From the NCBI RefSeq assembly GCF_030730905.1, contig NZ_JAVAMP010000004.1:1-64000 (forward strand): DNA of 64,000 nt, written 5' to 3'. How positions within the stretch are numbered: position 1 is the first letter of the stretch; every line of letters starts with the position of its first letter. Below the pieces are notes generated by a model, which worked only from the letters and a program-made list of their open reading frames with translations, was not told the DNA's origin and searched no databases. Made by a program: the position numbers and the translations under genes. Source of the stretch: Chengkuizengella axinellae (GTDB lineage Bacteria > Bacillota > Bacilli > Paenibacillales > KCTC-33759). Below are positions 18,724-26,479 of this stretch, one piece after another.

Positions 18724-19725
18724 TTATCCTAATTTCCTTTTTGATAATTTGTCAAGGTTGTCCAACATGATTCCTGTCCCTTTTACTACACATCCCATTG
18801 GATCTTCCGCAATGAGTACAGGTACCTTCAGCTCCTCGGCCATTAATATATCTAAGCCGTGTAGCATAGCACCGCCACCAGTTAGTATAATACCACGATC
18901 AATGATGTCTGCTGCTAATTCAGGAGGTGTTTTTTCCAATACATTTTTTGCAGATAAAATGATCGCTGAAACAGGATCCCATAAAGCCTCTTTTACTTCT
19001 TTAGCCGTAATTGTAACGGTTAAAGGCAAGCCACTTACCAAATCTCTACCTCGGATATCCATTTCCTCGTTACTTCGCTCAGGATCTAATGTACCAATTG
19101 TTACTTTTATATCTTCTGCAGTCCGTTCCCCAATTAATATTTTATATTTATCCTTAACATATTTCATGATTGCGACATCCAGCTTATCCCCTGCAACCTT
19201 AAGAGAAGAAGAGGCAACGACATCCCCCATGGATAAAACAGCAATGTCCGTTGTTCCTCCTCCAATATCCACTACCATGTTGCCACTAGGTTGAAATATA
19301 TCCATTCCTGCACCAATTGCAGCCGCTTTCGGCTCTTCCATAAGAAATACTTCTTTTGCACCACTGCGTTGTGCTGCTTCTCGAATGGCCTTTTGTTCAA
19401 CAGAAGTAATGTTCGTAGGGGCACAAATTAAAATTCGAGGATGGCTATACCACTTTTTTCCTCCAACTCTAGAAATGAACCTTTTGAGCATCACTTCTGT
19501 AATTTCAAAATCAGCGATCACTCCGTCTTTTAAAGGTCGAATGGCTATAATATTACCTGGGGTTCTACCTACCATTTTTCTTGCAGGCTCCCCGACTTCA
19601 ATTACTTTTTTCGTTTCACTTTCCTGCGCTACAACGGAAGGTTCATTGAGAACTACGCCACGTCCTTTAACATGAATGAGAACATTTGCAGTTCCAAGAT
19701 CTATACCGATATCTTTATTAAACAT
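18724..19725 (-). CDS. mbl: MreB-family rod-shape protein Mbl
   Basis: This bacterial actin polymerises at the membrane and guides side-wall synthesis. The nucleotide-binding phosphate loops are present (GIDLGTANVLI; VVDIGGGTTDIAVLS; ILTGGGAMLHG) and the length is 333 residues. The neighbours (spoIIID upstream, flhO/flhP downstream) identify it as Mbl rather than MreB or MreBH. The start is ATG 19725. Confidence 0.93.
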   Translation of the reverse strand: MFNKDIGIDLGTANVLIHVKGRGVVLNEPSVVAQESETKKVIEVGEPARKMVGRTPGNIIAIRPLKDGVIADFEITEVMLKRFISRVGGKKWYSHPRILICAPTNITSVEQKAIREAAQRSGAKEVFLMEEPKAAAIGAGMDIFQPSGNMVVDIGGGTTDIAVLSMGDVVASSSLKVAGDKLDVAIMKYVKDKYKILIGERTAEDIKVTIGTLDPERSNEEMDIRGRDLVSGLPLTVTITAKEVKEALWDPVSAIILSAKNVLEKTPPELAADIIDRGIILTGGGAMLHGLDILMAEELKVPVLIAEDPMGCVVKGTGIMLDNLDKLSKRKLG

Positions 19726-20029
19726 AGATAGCTTTTTCCCCCTATGAATTAGTCCAGTGTTTTTTTATTAGATAATATAAATATAATTACATTTTTTATA
19801 AAAATTCATGTAATATAAGAAAATCTCTTATCGCTGACTATTCGTAGAGGTTGTTGAATTCTTCATAAGGATAGATTTTCTTGAGGAAGAAAGTATGCCT
19901 AAATCTTTATACTTTACTGTCCTTTACAAACAATCGAGTGAATTATTATTTATTTTTTCGATATAGATCCATATAATTCCTTCAATTTTCTCATTTTTAT
20001 TAATTTTTTTTAATTATTGACGTAATTTT
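19726..20029. other. gap between spoIIID and mbl with a long inverted repeat
   Basis: No gene is seen. AAGAAAATCT (19817-19826) is matched by AGATTTTCTT (19873-19882), 46 bases apart, with ATC/GAT extending the stem after a 3-base bulge. It could fold in the leader upstream of mbl. There is no T-run after it, so it is not a plain terminator. Confidence 0.4.
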
Positions 20030-20302
20030 CTATGAAGGTGAGGCAGATTTCGTTTTATTTTTTTTGTACTTGATCTTTGTTGCTTCACCTCCTCTTAAAT
20101 GGCGAACTGATTTGTGGTACTCTAAAATCTCCTTTACTTGGTTGGCCAATTCCGGGTTTATTTCGGGCAGTCTTTCTGTCAAATCCTTGTGCACCGTACT
20201 TTTTGACACTCCAAATTCTTTCGCTATCGTACGAACCGTTTTTTTGGTTTCCACAATGCAACGACCAATTTTAATGGTTCGCTCCTTGATGTAATCGTGC
20301 AC
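20030..20302 (-). CDS. spoIIID: mother-cell sporulation regulator SpoIIID
   Basis: This small DNA-binding regulator acts on sigma-E genes in the mother cell. The helix-turn-helix TVRTIAKEFGVSKSTVHKD and the basic tail RHLRGGEATKIKYKK are near-identical to Bacillus SpoIIID. I start it at GTG 20302 (VHDYIKERTIKIG), with GGAGG eight bases upstream, giving 90 residues; the frame's upstream ATG adds 12 residues not seen in the family. The gene order spoIIQ-spoIIID-mbl is shared with Bacillus. Confidence 0.95.
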   Translation of the reverse strand: MHDYIKERTIKIGRCIVETKKTVRTIAKEFGVSKSTVHKDLTERLPEINPELANQVKEILEYHKSVRHLRGGEATKIKYKKNKTKSASPS

Positions 20303-20517
20303 TCCCCTCGCCTCCCTACTCGAACTAGTTTGGTACATTATATGAGGGGATACCTTAGATATTCTTTGAATACAAGCATGACAAGCTGTTAAATTTACAA
20401 AACAGGGGATTTGAACAAAAAATTGAAAAACAGCTGCCTAACAAATTTACAGTCTCAAAGCTGAATACAGCAGGGAGTGTTCACCTTAAAAAATAAACTG
20501 ATACTTATATTGTCAAA

Positions 20518-20550
20518 GCAAAAAAAATCCCATTCACTAAAATGGGATTT
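20518..20550 (-). terminator. terminator of spoIIQ
   Basis: A 10-bp perfect stem (AAATCCCATT with AATGGGATTT), a 6-base loop and a run of eight T on the minus strand lie about 50 bases past the spoIIQ stop. Confidence 0.85.
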
Positions 20551-20601
20551 TTAAATTATTCATGGAAATAGGTTTTCTTACATTCTTTTCTTCATCAGTA
20601 A

Positions 20602-21327
20602 TTAGCTTTGAATGAATTCTTCCGGATTTACTGCTACATCATTTTCATAAATTTCAAAATCAAGATGAACTCCAAAATCTTTATCGAGTTCATTTGTACC
20701 AGCCTTAGCAATCACATCTCCCTGCTCTACTTCTTGATCGACTTCAACCTGTACATCTGTTAAACTTTGATATACTGTTTTCATACCATCTTCATGCACG
20801 ATCTCTACTAAGTTTCCAGTTACAGGATGTTTTTCAACTCTAGTAACCTTACCATTATTAGCAGCTAACACATCAAAACTTTCACCATCTGGATGTGCAA
20901 TAGAAACCCCTACACTAGGTGTCACACTACCTTGAAACTCAACAACTGCATCTAATTTGCTTTCATTGTCGCCATTTTCATCATAGAAATGACGAATAAT
21001 TTCTAAATCTTCTTTGTTTTCTACAGGCCAGACAATCGTTTCAGCTGTTACAACAACGGGTACATCTAAACCAGTTTCAGAATCAGTTGGTTGATTCATA
21101 TCCTCAGTAAGCTCTAATCCTATCTCTGGTTCTGTTAAACTAGTTTGATCATTGCTCTGGAAATACACCATGAAACTTACAATTAAAACAACTGCAGCCA
21201 TATACATGGCCGGAAATACCCACTTCTTACTGAAAAACCTTTTCCATGATCCAGCTTGAGTATGAGAAGCTCCTTCTTTATTTTCAGGAGTTTGTTCAAG
21301 CTGTTTCTCTTTATTATTCTCTTTCAT
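20602..21327 (-). CDS. spoIIQ: SpoIIQ-type forespore protein with degenerate M23 (LytM) domain
   Basis: This is a 241-residue, single-pass membrane protein (segment at about 34-56: WVFPAMYMAAVVLIVSFMVY). The LytM domain spans about residues 125-235. In enzymes of this family zinc is held by H-x-G-x-D and H-x-H; here the first motif reads SVGVS and the second HLD, so both are broken and the domain should not cleave. That is as in Bacillus SpoIIQ, which is a structural partner of SpoIIIAH across the two spore membranes. The neighbours spoIID and spoIIID support the name. Confidence 0.88.
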   Translation of the reverse strand: MKENNKEKQLEQTPENKEGASHTQAGSWKRFFSKKWVFPAMYMAAVVLIVSFMVYFQSNDQTSLTEPEIGLELTEDMNQPTDSETGLDVPVVVTAETIVWPVENKEDLEIIRHFYDENGDNESKLDAVVEFQGSVTPSVGVSIAHPDGESFDVLAANNGKVTRVEKHPVTGNLVEIVHEDGMKTVYQSLTDVQVEVDQEVEQGDVIAKAGTNELDKDFGVHLDFEIYENDVAVNPEEFIQS

Positions 21328-21399
21328 ATATACATCACCTCAGCAATCATTGTTGCCAGATGATATAGTTTTATACCTATTATTACTAGATTTTTTCTT

Positions 21400-22425
21400 T
21401 TAAAGAGTTGTATTTACCTTTTGAACCTCAATTCCCTGATAATAATGTAATAAAATCTCTTCTGCTGTTCTGCCTTCCTTAGCCATTCCGTTCGCCCCCC
21501 ATTGACTCATACCAACCCCATGTCCATAGCCATATGATGTAATTTGAATCTCATTCCCTTGCAAATCCATTTCAAACTGTGAGGAAGAAAGACCTAATCT
21601 CTCTCTCACTTCTCTACCAGTTAAAACTATATCTCCAAATGCTATTTTTTTAATACGATGTCCTTCAGACCATTCCAGCACTTTAATCAATGTTTGACCT
21701 GTGGATGCTGGTTGTGCAGGATTAATGTTTAATTTGTTAAAAAAGTCCTGTGTGGACAACACGATTGTGTTTTTATACTTTGGAGAAATCTCAACATCCC
21801 ATGGACTTTCTACACTACGTAAATAAGGGAGTTCTATACTCCAATAATCTTCAGAGTTCTCTGTATATCCATTGCTAGTGGAAAAAAAAGTAGAGTTTAT
21901 TGGATGATTGTCATAGGTCGCAATTAAACCTTTCGTTTCGTTTACGGCACGGTTGATTTTATCCATATTATCCTCGTAGATTACACCTGACCAGCGCTGT
22001 TGAAGTTTTTCTTCAGATAAATATACTTGATGACTTACTGTATCTGTCACGTACGCACCTTTCCCTTCAGCAGGCACATTACTAAAATCTTGTTCTACCA
22101 TTCTTCTAAATATGTAGGTTCTCGCAGCAATGGCTTGTGCTTTTAAAGCTTCCAATTCAAATTCTATTGGCATTTCTGCTGCAATCACTCCTTTTACATA
22201 GGTTTCAAGAGGAATAACTTCAACTTTTTTATCCTTTGTCATATAAATAGGAACGTATATGGGCTCCGTTTCTTCTATGACACCACTCTTTGATTCATCT
22301 TCCATAAGGCTTATACTCGGACTCTCTTCTTTTTCATTTACTAGAATGACAGGAATGATAAAACTAGCAACTAAAAGTACGCTTGCCCACAAAGCAAACC
22401 ACAAAATAAAGTGATGTTTATTCAT
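21400..22425 (-). CDS. spoIID: stage II sporulation protein D, peptidoglycan lytic transglycosylase
   Basis: SpoIID cleaves glycan strands during engulfment, in a membrane complex with SpoIIM and SpoIIP. A membrane anchor (FILWFALWASVLLVASFIIPV) precedes the SpoIID domain. The catalytic Glu lies in VIAAEMPIEFE, followed by LKAQAIAARTY; GYGHGVGMSQWGANGMA near the C-terminus is the other signature. 341 residues equals the Bacillus length. It is divergent from the plus-strand cassette that begins at 22.5 kb. Confidence 0.95.
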   Translation of the reverse strand: MNKHHFILWFALWASVLLVASFIIPVILVNEKEESPSISLMEDESKSGVIEETEPIYVPIYMTKDKKVEVIPLETYVKGVIAAEMPIEFELEALKAQAIAARTYIFRRMVEQDFSNVPAEGKGAYVTDTVSHQVYLSEEKLQQRWSGVIYEDNMDKINRAVNETKGLIATYDNHPINSTFFSTSNGYTENSEDYWSIELPYLRSVESPWDVEISPKYKNTIVLSTQDFFNKLNINPAQPASTGQTLIKVLEWSEGHRIKKIAFGDIVLTGREVRERLGLSSSQFEMDLQGNEIQITSYGYGHGVGMSQWGANGMAKEGRTAEEILLHYYQGIEVQKVNTTL

Positions 22426-22522
22426 CTACTCTCCTCCGATTAACCAAAACTAACACTATCATATGTTTTCAATAGATAGGATAGAACCAAACGAATCCAA
22501 AGTTGAAATCAACATTTTCCAT

Positions 22523-22548
22523 TGAAACCGATCACTTTCTGTGTCGTA
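22523..22548 (+). promoter_or_regulatory. sigma-W-like ECF promoter ahead of the ATP-grasp/DUF350 cassette
   Basis: TGAAAC (22523-22528), a spacer of exactly 16 bases and CGTA (22545-22548) match the known sigma-W consensus of Bacillus at every position. Transcription would begin near 22555 and give a leader of about 130 bases before the first start codon at 22684. It points toward the plus-strand genes. The match is seen directly; control by an ECF factor is an inference. Confidence 0.65.
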
Positions 22549-22683
22549 ATAATAAGTATGTAAATAAATTTTAAGGTGAAAATAAAATGTCAAGTGTAGG
22601 CTGAAAAGGAATATGATATTCTTAGTACAGACTTGTAAACATGAACTGGAAGTTAAGTTGTCTTTTAAGGAGGTGAAGTAACA

Positions 22684-22893
22684 TTGGGTACTCGAGTAAT
22701 TATTTATGAAAAACTCGAAAGTGGAGAGTTGAGTAAATTGGATGAACGTACTTGGACCGAAAACCTACTCAGATCATTAGAGCATGCAAATTACATTACG
22801 ATTAATAAGACAGAGTATGAAATGGTAGAAGGACGTTTAAACATAGATGAGGAAGTGCTTGAAATTCTAGTCATCTCTTCTAAAAAACCTTAA
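22684..22893 (+). CDS. small unknown protein, first gene of the ATP-grasp cassette
   Basis: The 69-residue protein has no signal peptide or membrane segment. It is rich in Glu and Leu and seems to be a compact alpha/beta fold (predicted by eye: TRVIIYEKLESG, NLLRSLEHANYITINKTEYE, EVLEILVISS). The start is TTG with AAGGAGGTGA at ideal spacing, which makes translation convincing despite the small size. It lies 17 bases before the next gene, so it belongs to the operon. I do not recognise the family. Confidence 0.75.
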   Translation: MGTRVIIYEKLESGELSKLDERTWTENLLRSLEHANYITINKTEYEMVEGRLNIDEEVLEILVISSKKP

Positions 22894-22910
22894 AAGGAGG
22901 TGAATGTTAA

Positions 22911-23537
22911 ATGAAGCAAGATCAAAAGATCGCAGAAAATTTATTTTATAAAGGCAAACCATTAAAAACATTGTCTACAACGTTAGGCATAGCCCTAGTT
23001 GCTAACTTAGCCATAACACCGTTTGTTTATGCTGAAGGAGATACAACTGGCGGTCCAGAACCTACGCTTGTAGAGTGGTCATCAGAAGATGTGAAACAAT
23101 ATTTTGATGCAAATATGGATTGGAATATTCCTTTGCTTATTTCGGAAGAACAACCTCTTGAAGAAGAGCAAGAAACAGGTGCTGAAGGCGGCAATCAACC
23201 GGTATACATTCATAATGGATTTGGATGGGACGATTTACTGCTTTACCATTTAATATTCAACAGCGGACGTTCCTATTCAACTAAAGGTTGGTATGATTCC
23301 AGACCTGTTTACGATGCAAGAACAAACAAAACATATAAACCAAAAGCATTTGAATCTGGTACATTCCAAAACAAACCAGTGGTCAATTCATCTGTAAGGC
23401 CAAAAACTGTAAGCAGTGAAGGAAACATTACAAAAAGAGATTCCAATAAGAGCACATCCACTTCATCAGGAAGTATTGGAAATAAATCCAGCAATCTGAG
23501 CTCCACGAGCAAATCAGGAGGAAGTTTCGGTGGATAA
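22911..23537 (+). CDS. exported Ser/Gly-rich protein upstream of ATP-grasp ligase (YjfM/YgiB-like position)
   Basis: The protein has 208 residues. A hydrophobic segment at about 22-41 ends in FVYA-EG, fitting a signal peptide. An acidic stretch follows (EEQPLEEEQETG), then an aromatic-rich part (GWDDLLLYHLIFNSG), then a low-complexity tail of Ser, Thr, Lys and Gly ending in SGGSFGG. The start ATG has AAAGGAGGTGAA. The ligase gene starts inside its last codons. In E. coli, yjfM/ygiB (DUF1190, exported) sit just ahead of the paralogous ligase genes yjfC/ygiC; I place this protein in the same slot, but do not claim sequence homology. It may be the ligase's substrate or partner. Confidence 0.7.
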   Translation: MKQDQKIAENLFYKGKPLKTLSTTLGIALVANLAITPFVYAEGDTTGGPEPTLVEWSSEDVKQYFDANMDWNIPLLISEEQPLEEEQETGAEGGNQPVYIHNGFGWDDLLLYHLIFNSGRSYSTKGWYDSRPVYDARTNKTYKPKAFESGTFQNKPVVNSSVRPKTVSSEGNITKRDSNKSTSTSSGSIGNKSSNLSSTSKSGGSFGG

Positions 23538-24723
23538 AAAAGTGTATCAAGTTGTTGGATCACCTCATTCGAATCGGCAAGAAAGAATAAATCAACTCCA
23601 AGAATTAGGCTTTACATGGGGAGATTTAGATCACTATTGGATTGATCAAGCAGTAGCGATGGATCATGATATATGGGACGAAATCAAATTGGCTTCCGAA
23701 AACCTATGGACTGTATTTGACAAAGCTGCACGATTTACAATCGGTAGAAGAGATCTGTACGCACTCATGTCTATACCAGAAATATTATGGGATGGTTTAG
23801 ATTCATTGCTTCCTAATGAAGCAGGAAAAATGAGCAGGTACGCACGATTTGATTACTCCATAACAGAGCAAGGAGAAATCAAGCTGTTTGAGCTGAATGC
23901 AGATACACCAACTGGTTATGTGGAGTCTTCTGTTGTTACTCCGTGGGTTTGCGATCAAATCGATCTAAATTCTCCCAACGTGAAAATGAAGGATCATGTC
24001 CGATTATCATGGGAAAAAGAAAAACCAGAATACGCTACTTGTGTAACTTATGGAGAACATTTAGAGGATTCAGGCACGATAGAGATGCTAGTTAAACATA
24101 GCGGATTAGATGTGCAGTGTATTGATACGTTAGATTTGTCTGTAGATGAAGGTATCGTAAAAGATAAAAAACTTCGTCCCATTGATCGAATGTTTGCCCT
24201 ATACCCCAAAGAATGGATGGCTGTTGATGATGGAGGAGAAGCTTTAGCTTATGCCATTGAATCCAAAAATATTGAGTTATTCAATCCCTTGCATGCGGTA
24301 ATTCTTCAATCTAAAGGGCTGCAAGCCGTTATCTGGGGTCTGCACGAGCTTGATTCAGATATTTTTACGAAAGAAGAACATGATAGCATTGAAAAATATA
24401 TGCTGCCAACATACAACAAGCCCATTTTTGATGGCAACTACGTATCCAAATCTATGTTTGGTCGTGAAGGTGGTTCAGTGAAAATTTATGATCATCAAGG
24501 CACCTTAGAAACACAAGATGAAGAAGGATATGATACAAGCGTATTATTTGATCGGGTATATCAAAAACGAATTGATCTTCCGAAAATAGAGCTTCACAAC
24601 GGAACATTTCATTTATTAACAGGTGTTTTTATGATTAATGGAGAGCCATGTGGTCTGCTTGGTCGAGCAGGAGGGTTAATCACAGGTAATTCAAGTCATT
24701 TTATTGCGATGGGGGTGAAATAA
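23530..24723 (+). CDS. glutathionylspermidine-synthase-like ATP-grasp ligase (YgiC/YjfC family)
   Basis: The 397-residue protein has the C-terminal synthetase fold of glutathionylspermidine synthase but no amidase domain. Family motifs are RYARFDYS, KLFELNADTPTGYVE, LYPKEWM, NPLHAVILQSKGLQAVIW, FGREGGSV and LITGNSSHF. In relatives these bind ATP-magnesium and the acyl substrate. The true reaction is unknown for this subgroup; formation of a peptide or polyamine amide bond is an inference. The start is GTG 23530, overlapping the upstream gene by eight bases; its ribosome binding site (AGGAGG, spacing 8) is embedded in the codons for the preceding protein's Gly/Ser tail. Cytoplasmic, no membrane segment. 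Confidence 0.88.
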   Translation: MDKKVYQVVGSPHSNRQERINQLQELGFTWGDLDHYWIDQAVAMDHDIWDEIKLASENLWTVFDKAARFTIGRRDLYALMSIPEILWDGLDSLLPNEAGKMSRYARFDYSITEQGEIKLFELNADTPTGYVESSVVTPWVCDQIDLNSPNVKMKDHVRLSWEKEKPEYATCVTYGEHLEDSGTIEMLVKHSGLDVQCIDTLDLSVDEGIVKDKKLRPIDRMFALYPKEWMAVDDGGEALAYAIESKNIELFNPLHAVILQSKGLQAVIWGLHELDSDIFTKEEHDSIEKYMLPTYNKPIFDGNYVSKSMFGREGGSVKIYDHQGTLETQDEEGYDTSVLFDRVYQKRIDLPKIELHNGTFHLLTGVFMINGEPCGLLGRAGGLITGNSSHFIAMGVK

Positions 24724-24724
24724 T

Positions 24725-25387
24725 TTGAATCGGTTATTACAATTTATCATTTTTGGACTGATTTTATTAATTGCGATAACATTAATAGGAAATTTATTTG
24801 ATCGTGAACCTTCTGAATTTGAAACTAGTTCAAATTCAGAGTCAGCTACAGTTAGTTCTTCTGCAGTGGAAGAGCAGGAAAGTTCAAATACATTACCCTG
24901 GGACTATAGAGTGGAAGAAGGAACTGTTGGGGATCTAATCGGTGGAGACATGACCGTTTTACCTGACAATTTATTATTGCCTAATGATGAAAACTACGCA
25001 ACAGGTGATAAAATTTGGACCCTTCAGTATATGAATGCTCAAATGAAAGTACTTGATAATGGGAGTAATGAGGTCCTTCTATCATCATGGAAAGGCATTA
25101 AATCATATAAATCATTAGAAGAAGCTGAAAAAGATTTAGCAGATCTAAAGGTTCAAATCAAAACAGAGGTAGATCTTGTTGGTGTTTACAAAACAGAATT
25201 TGAAGGTGAGTTTAGACAGTTTGCAATCCTTACTTTACCTACAGGTCACGATATTAAACAGCCAATTGATGAAGAAAGATACAATAATCTGAAATCTGAA
25301 AAAAAAGTAGAGGTATATTTAGAAGAAGTTCATAGTTATACGAATTATGACATGGCAATGGCCAAATTCCGGGGGTGGGTAGAGTGA
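24725..25387 (+). CDS. membrane-anchored protein of unknown function in the ATP-grasp cassette
   Basis: The protein has 220 residues. One N-terminal membrane segment (LLQFIIFGLILLIAITLIGN) is followed by a Ser/Glu linker (about 33-55) and a globular domain of about 160 residues, probably outside the cell. I do not recognise the family. The start is TTG 24725, five bases past the ligase stop, with GGGGGTGA upstream. The end overlaps the DUF350 gene (GTGA), so all three are translationally coupled. Confidence 0.75.
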   Translation: MNRLLQFIIFGLILLIAITLIGNLFDREPSEFETSSNSESATVSSSAVEEQESSNTLPWDYRVEEGTVGDLIGGDMTVLPDNLLLPNDENYATGDKIWTLQYMNAQMKVLDNGSNEVLLSSWKGIKSYKSLEEAEKDLADLKVQIKTEVDLVGVYKTEFEGEFRQFAILTLPTGHDIKQPIDEERYNNLKSEKKVEVYLEEVHSYTNYDMAMAKFRGWVE

Positions 25388-25773
25388 TAATCATAGATTT
25401 ATTGATTAGTGTTGTTGTTATTACAGTGCTTCAATTGTTAGGCATGGTCATATTTGGTTTAATTACTCCTTTTAACGATTTAGAAGAATTGAAAAAAGGA
25501 AATACAGCCGTAGGTTTAGCATTTGGAGGTAAATTTTTAGGAACTGCTATTATTTTGGGTGTTGCTGCATATACAAATACTTCTATCCTTCATATGGCTT
25601 TGTGGTTCTTAGTCGGATATCTTTGTTTATTGTTCACGTATTTTATATTCGACTGGGTTACACCAGGCTTGAAGTTATCTGATCATTTGCAGAAAGGCAA
25701 TGTTGCCATTGGCGTTTTGCTTGCATTTGTTTATATAGGTATAGGTTTTGCAGTGAGCAGTTTAATTATTTAA
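25384..25773 (+). CDS. DUF350 membrane protein (YjfL-like)
   Basis: The protein has 129 residues and four membrane segments arranged as two copies of the DUF350 unit. The repeated phrases are FNDLEELKKGNTAVGLAFGG and LSDHLQKGNVAIGVLLAF. DUF350 proteins occur beside YgiC/YjfC ligases and PspA in many bacteria; the function is unknown. The start is GTG 25384, overlapping the previous stop codon, with GGTGG upstream; a GTG at 25375 in the same frame is less likely because it overlaps that site. Confidence 0.88.
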   Translation: MIIIDLLISVVVITVLQLLGMVIFGLITPFNDLEELKKGNTAVGLAFGGKFLGTAIILGVAAYTNTSILHMALWFLVGYLCLLFTYFIFDWVTPGLKLSDHLQKGNVAIGVLLAFVYIGIGFAVSSLII

Positions 25774-25780
25774 TGTTTTT

Positions 25781-25820
25781 AATTGGAGGATGCCTCATCA
25801 ATAGGCAACCTCCAATTTTA
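25781..25820 (+). terminator. terminator-like hairpin between the DUF350 and DUF4178 genes
   Basis: AATTGGAGG (25781-25789) pairs with CCTCCAATT (25809-25817), with GCC/GGC extending the stem inward, and is followed by a TTTTAAAA stretch. The T-tract is short, so it may terminate only part of the transcripts and set a lower level for the last gene. Confidence 0.7.
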
Positions 25821-25854
25821 AAATGAACTCGTTTATGCAAAGCTTAAACACTGA

Positions 25855-25890
25855 GAATTTCAGGTGGAGACTTTATTCCATCTGAAATTC
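25855..25890 (+). promoter_or_regulatory. 14-bp hairpin in the leader of the DUF4178 gene
   Basis: GAATTTCAGGTGGA (25855-25868) pairs with TCCATCTGAAATTC (25877-25890) over 14 bp with one G-T pair and an 8-base loop. No T-run follows, so it is not a simple terminator. It may be an RNA stability or processing element, or an operator. Confidence 0.55.
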
Positions 25891-25930
25891 ATTCAAAATG
25901 ATTTATACAAAAGAAAATAGGGTGAAGAAA

Positions 25931-26440
25931 ATGAATCTATTTAAACGGATTTCAAATCTTATGAAAAAGCCAGAACCACCAAAACCAGAGAAAACAATTC
26001 ATACTGCCCAATCAGGCGACTTTGTTGAAGTTTCATTAGTGATGTATGAGATCATAGGAAAAACGACAAACTTGATGCGAAACGAAGCTATGCTCACATT
26101 AAAAGATGGAAAAGACATTCGTTACTTATATACAGAAAAACGAGAAAAACCTACTTTTATCTTATACACAGAGATAGATGGCAGGTTGGATTCTTATCAT
26201 GAGGTTCCTTCAACCATTACGTTGGAAGATACAAAATATTACTTAGAGGAACAATATAACGGAAGGTCTAGTGTACAAGGAAATACGGCATTTCCTAGTG
26301 CAGGTGAGCAATCAGTGTGGTTGTTCCAATCAGATGATCGTAAATATTTGCGTATAGAATGGCAGGATGGAAGATTCATGTTTTATGAAGGCGAGGACGT
26401 TCTTAGCGGGGATATTGACTTTCTTCAAGGGAAGGAATAA
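25931..26440 (+). CDS. DUF4178-like protein, last gene of the cassette
   Basis: The 169-residue soluble protein is rich in beta strands. The pattern (HTAQSGDFVEVSLVMYEIIG, then LRIEWQDGRFMFYEGEDV) resembles DUF4178 proteins, which are neighbours of DUF350 and YjfC-type ligases in many bacteria; E. coli has YjfK in that place. The start is ATG 25931 with GGGTGA five bases upstream; an in-frame ATG at 25898 lacks a binding site. It is separated from the DUF350 gene by two hairpins, so its expression may be set apart. The family name is moderately sure. Confidence 0.7.
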   Translation: MNLFKRISNLMKKPEPPKPEKTIHTAQSGDFVEVSLVMYEIIGKTTNLMRNEAMLTLKDGKDIRYLYTEKREKPTFILYTEIDGRLDSYHEVPSTITLEDTKYYLEEQYNGRSSVQGNTAFPSAGEQSVWLFQSDDRKYLRIEWQDGRFMFYEGEDVLSGDIDFLQGKE

Positions 26441-26479
26441 AGTTATAACTAAATAGGTTGTTCAAACTTCCTAGCCACC

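Noticed and set aside
22684-22893. Dismissing the 69-codon frame as spurious
   Set aside because: Its near-perfect binding site, fit to the operon spacing and sensible amino acid make-up support it as a real gene, so it was kept.
23530-24723. True bifunctional glutathionylspermidine synthase/amidase
   Set aside because: The N-terminal amidase domain is missing, and the family member here matches the YgiC/YjfC subgroup, whose substrate is unknown; making glutathionylspermidine should not be assumed even though speE and speB are in the window.
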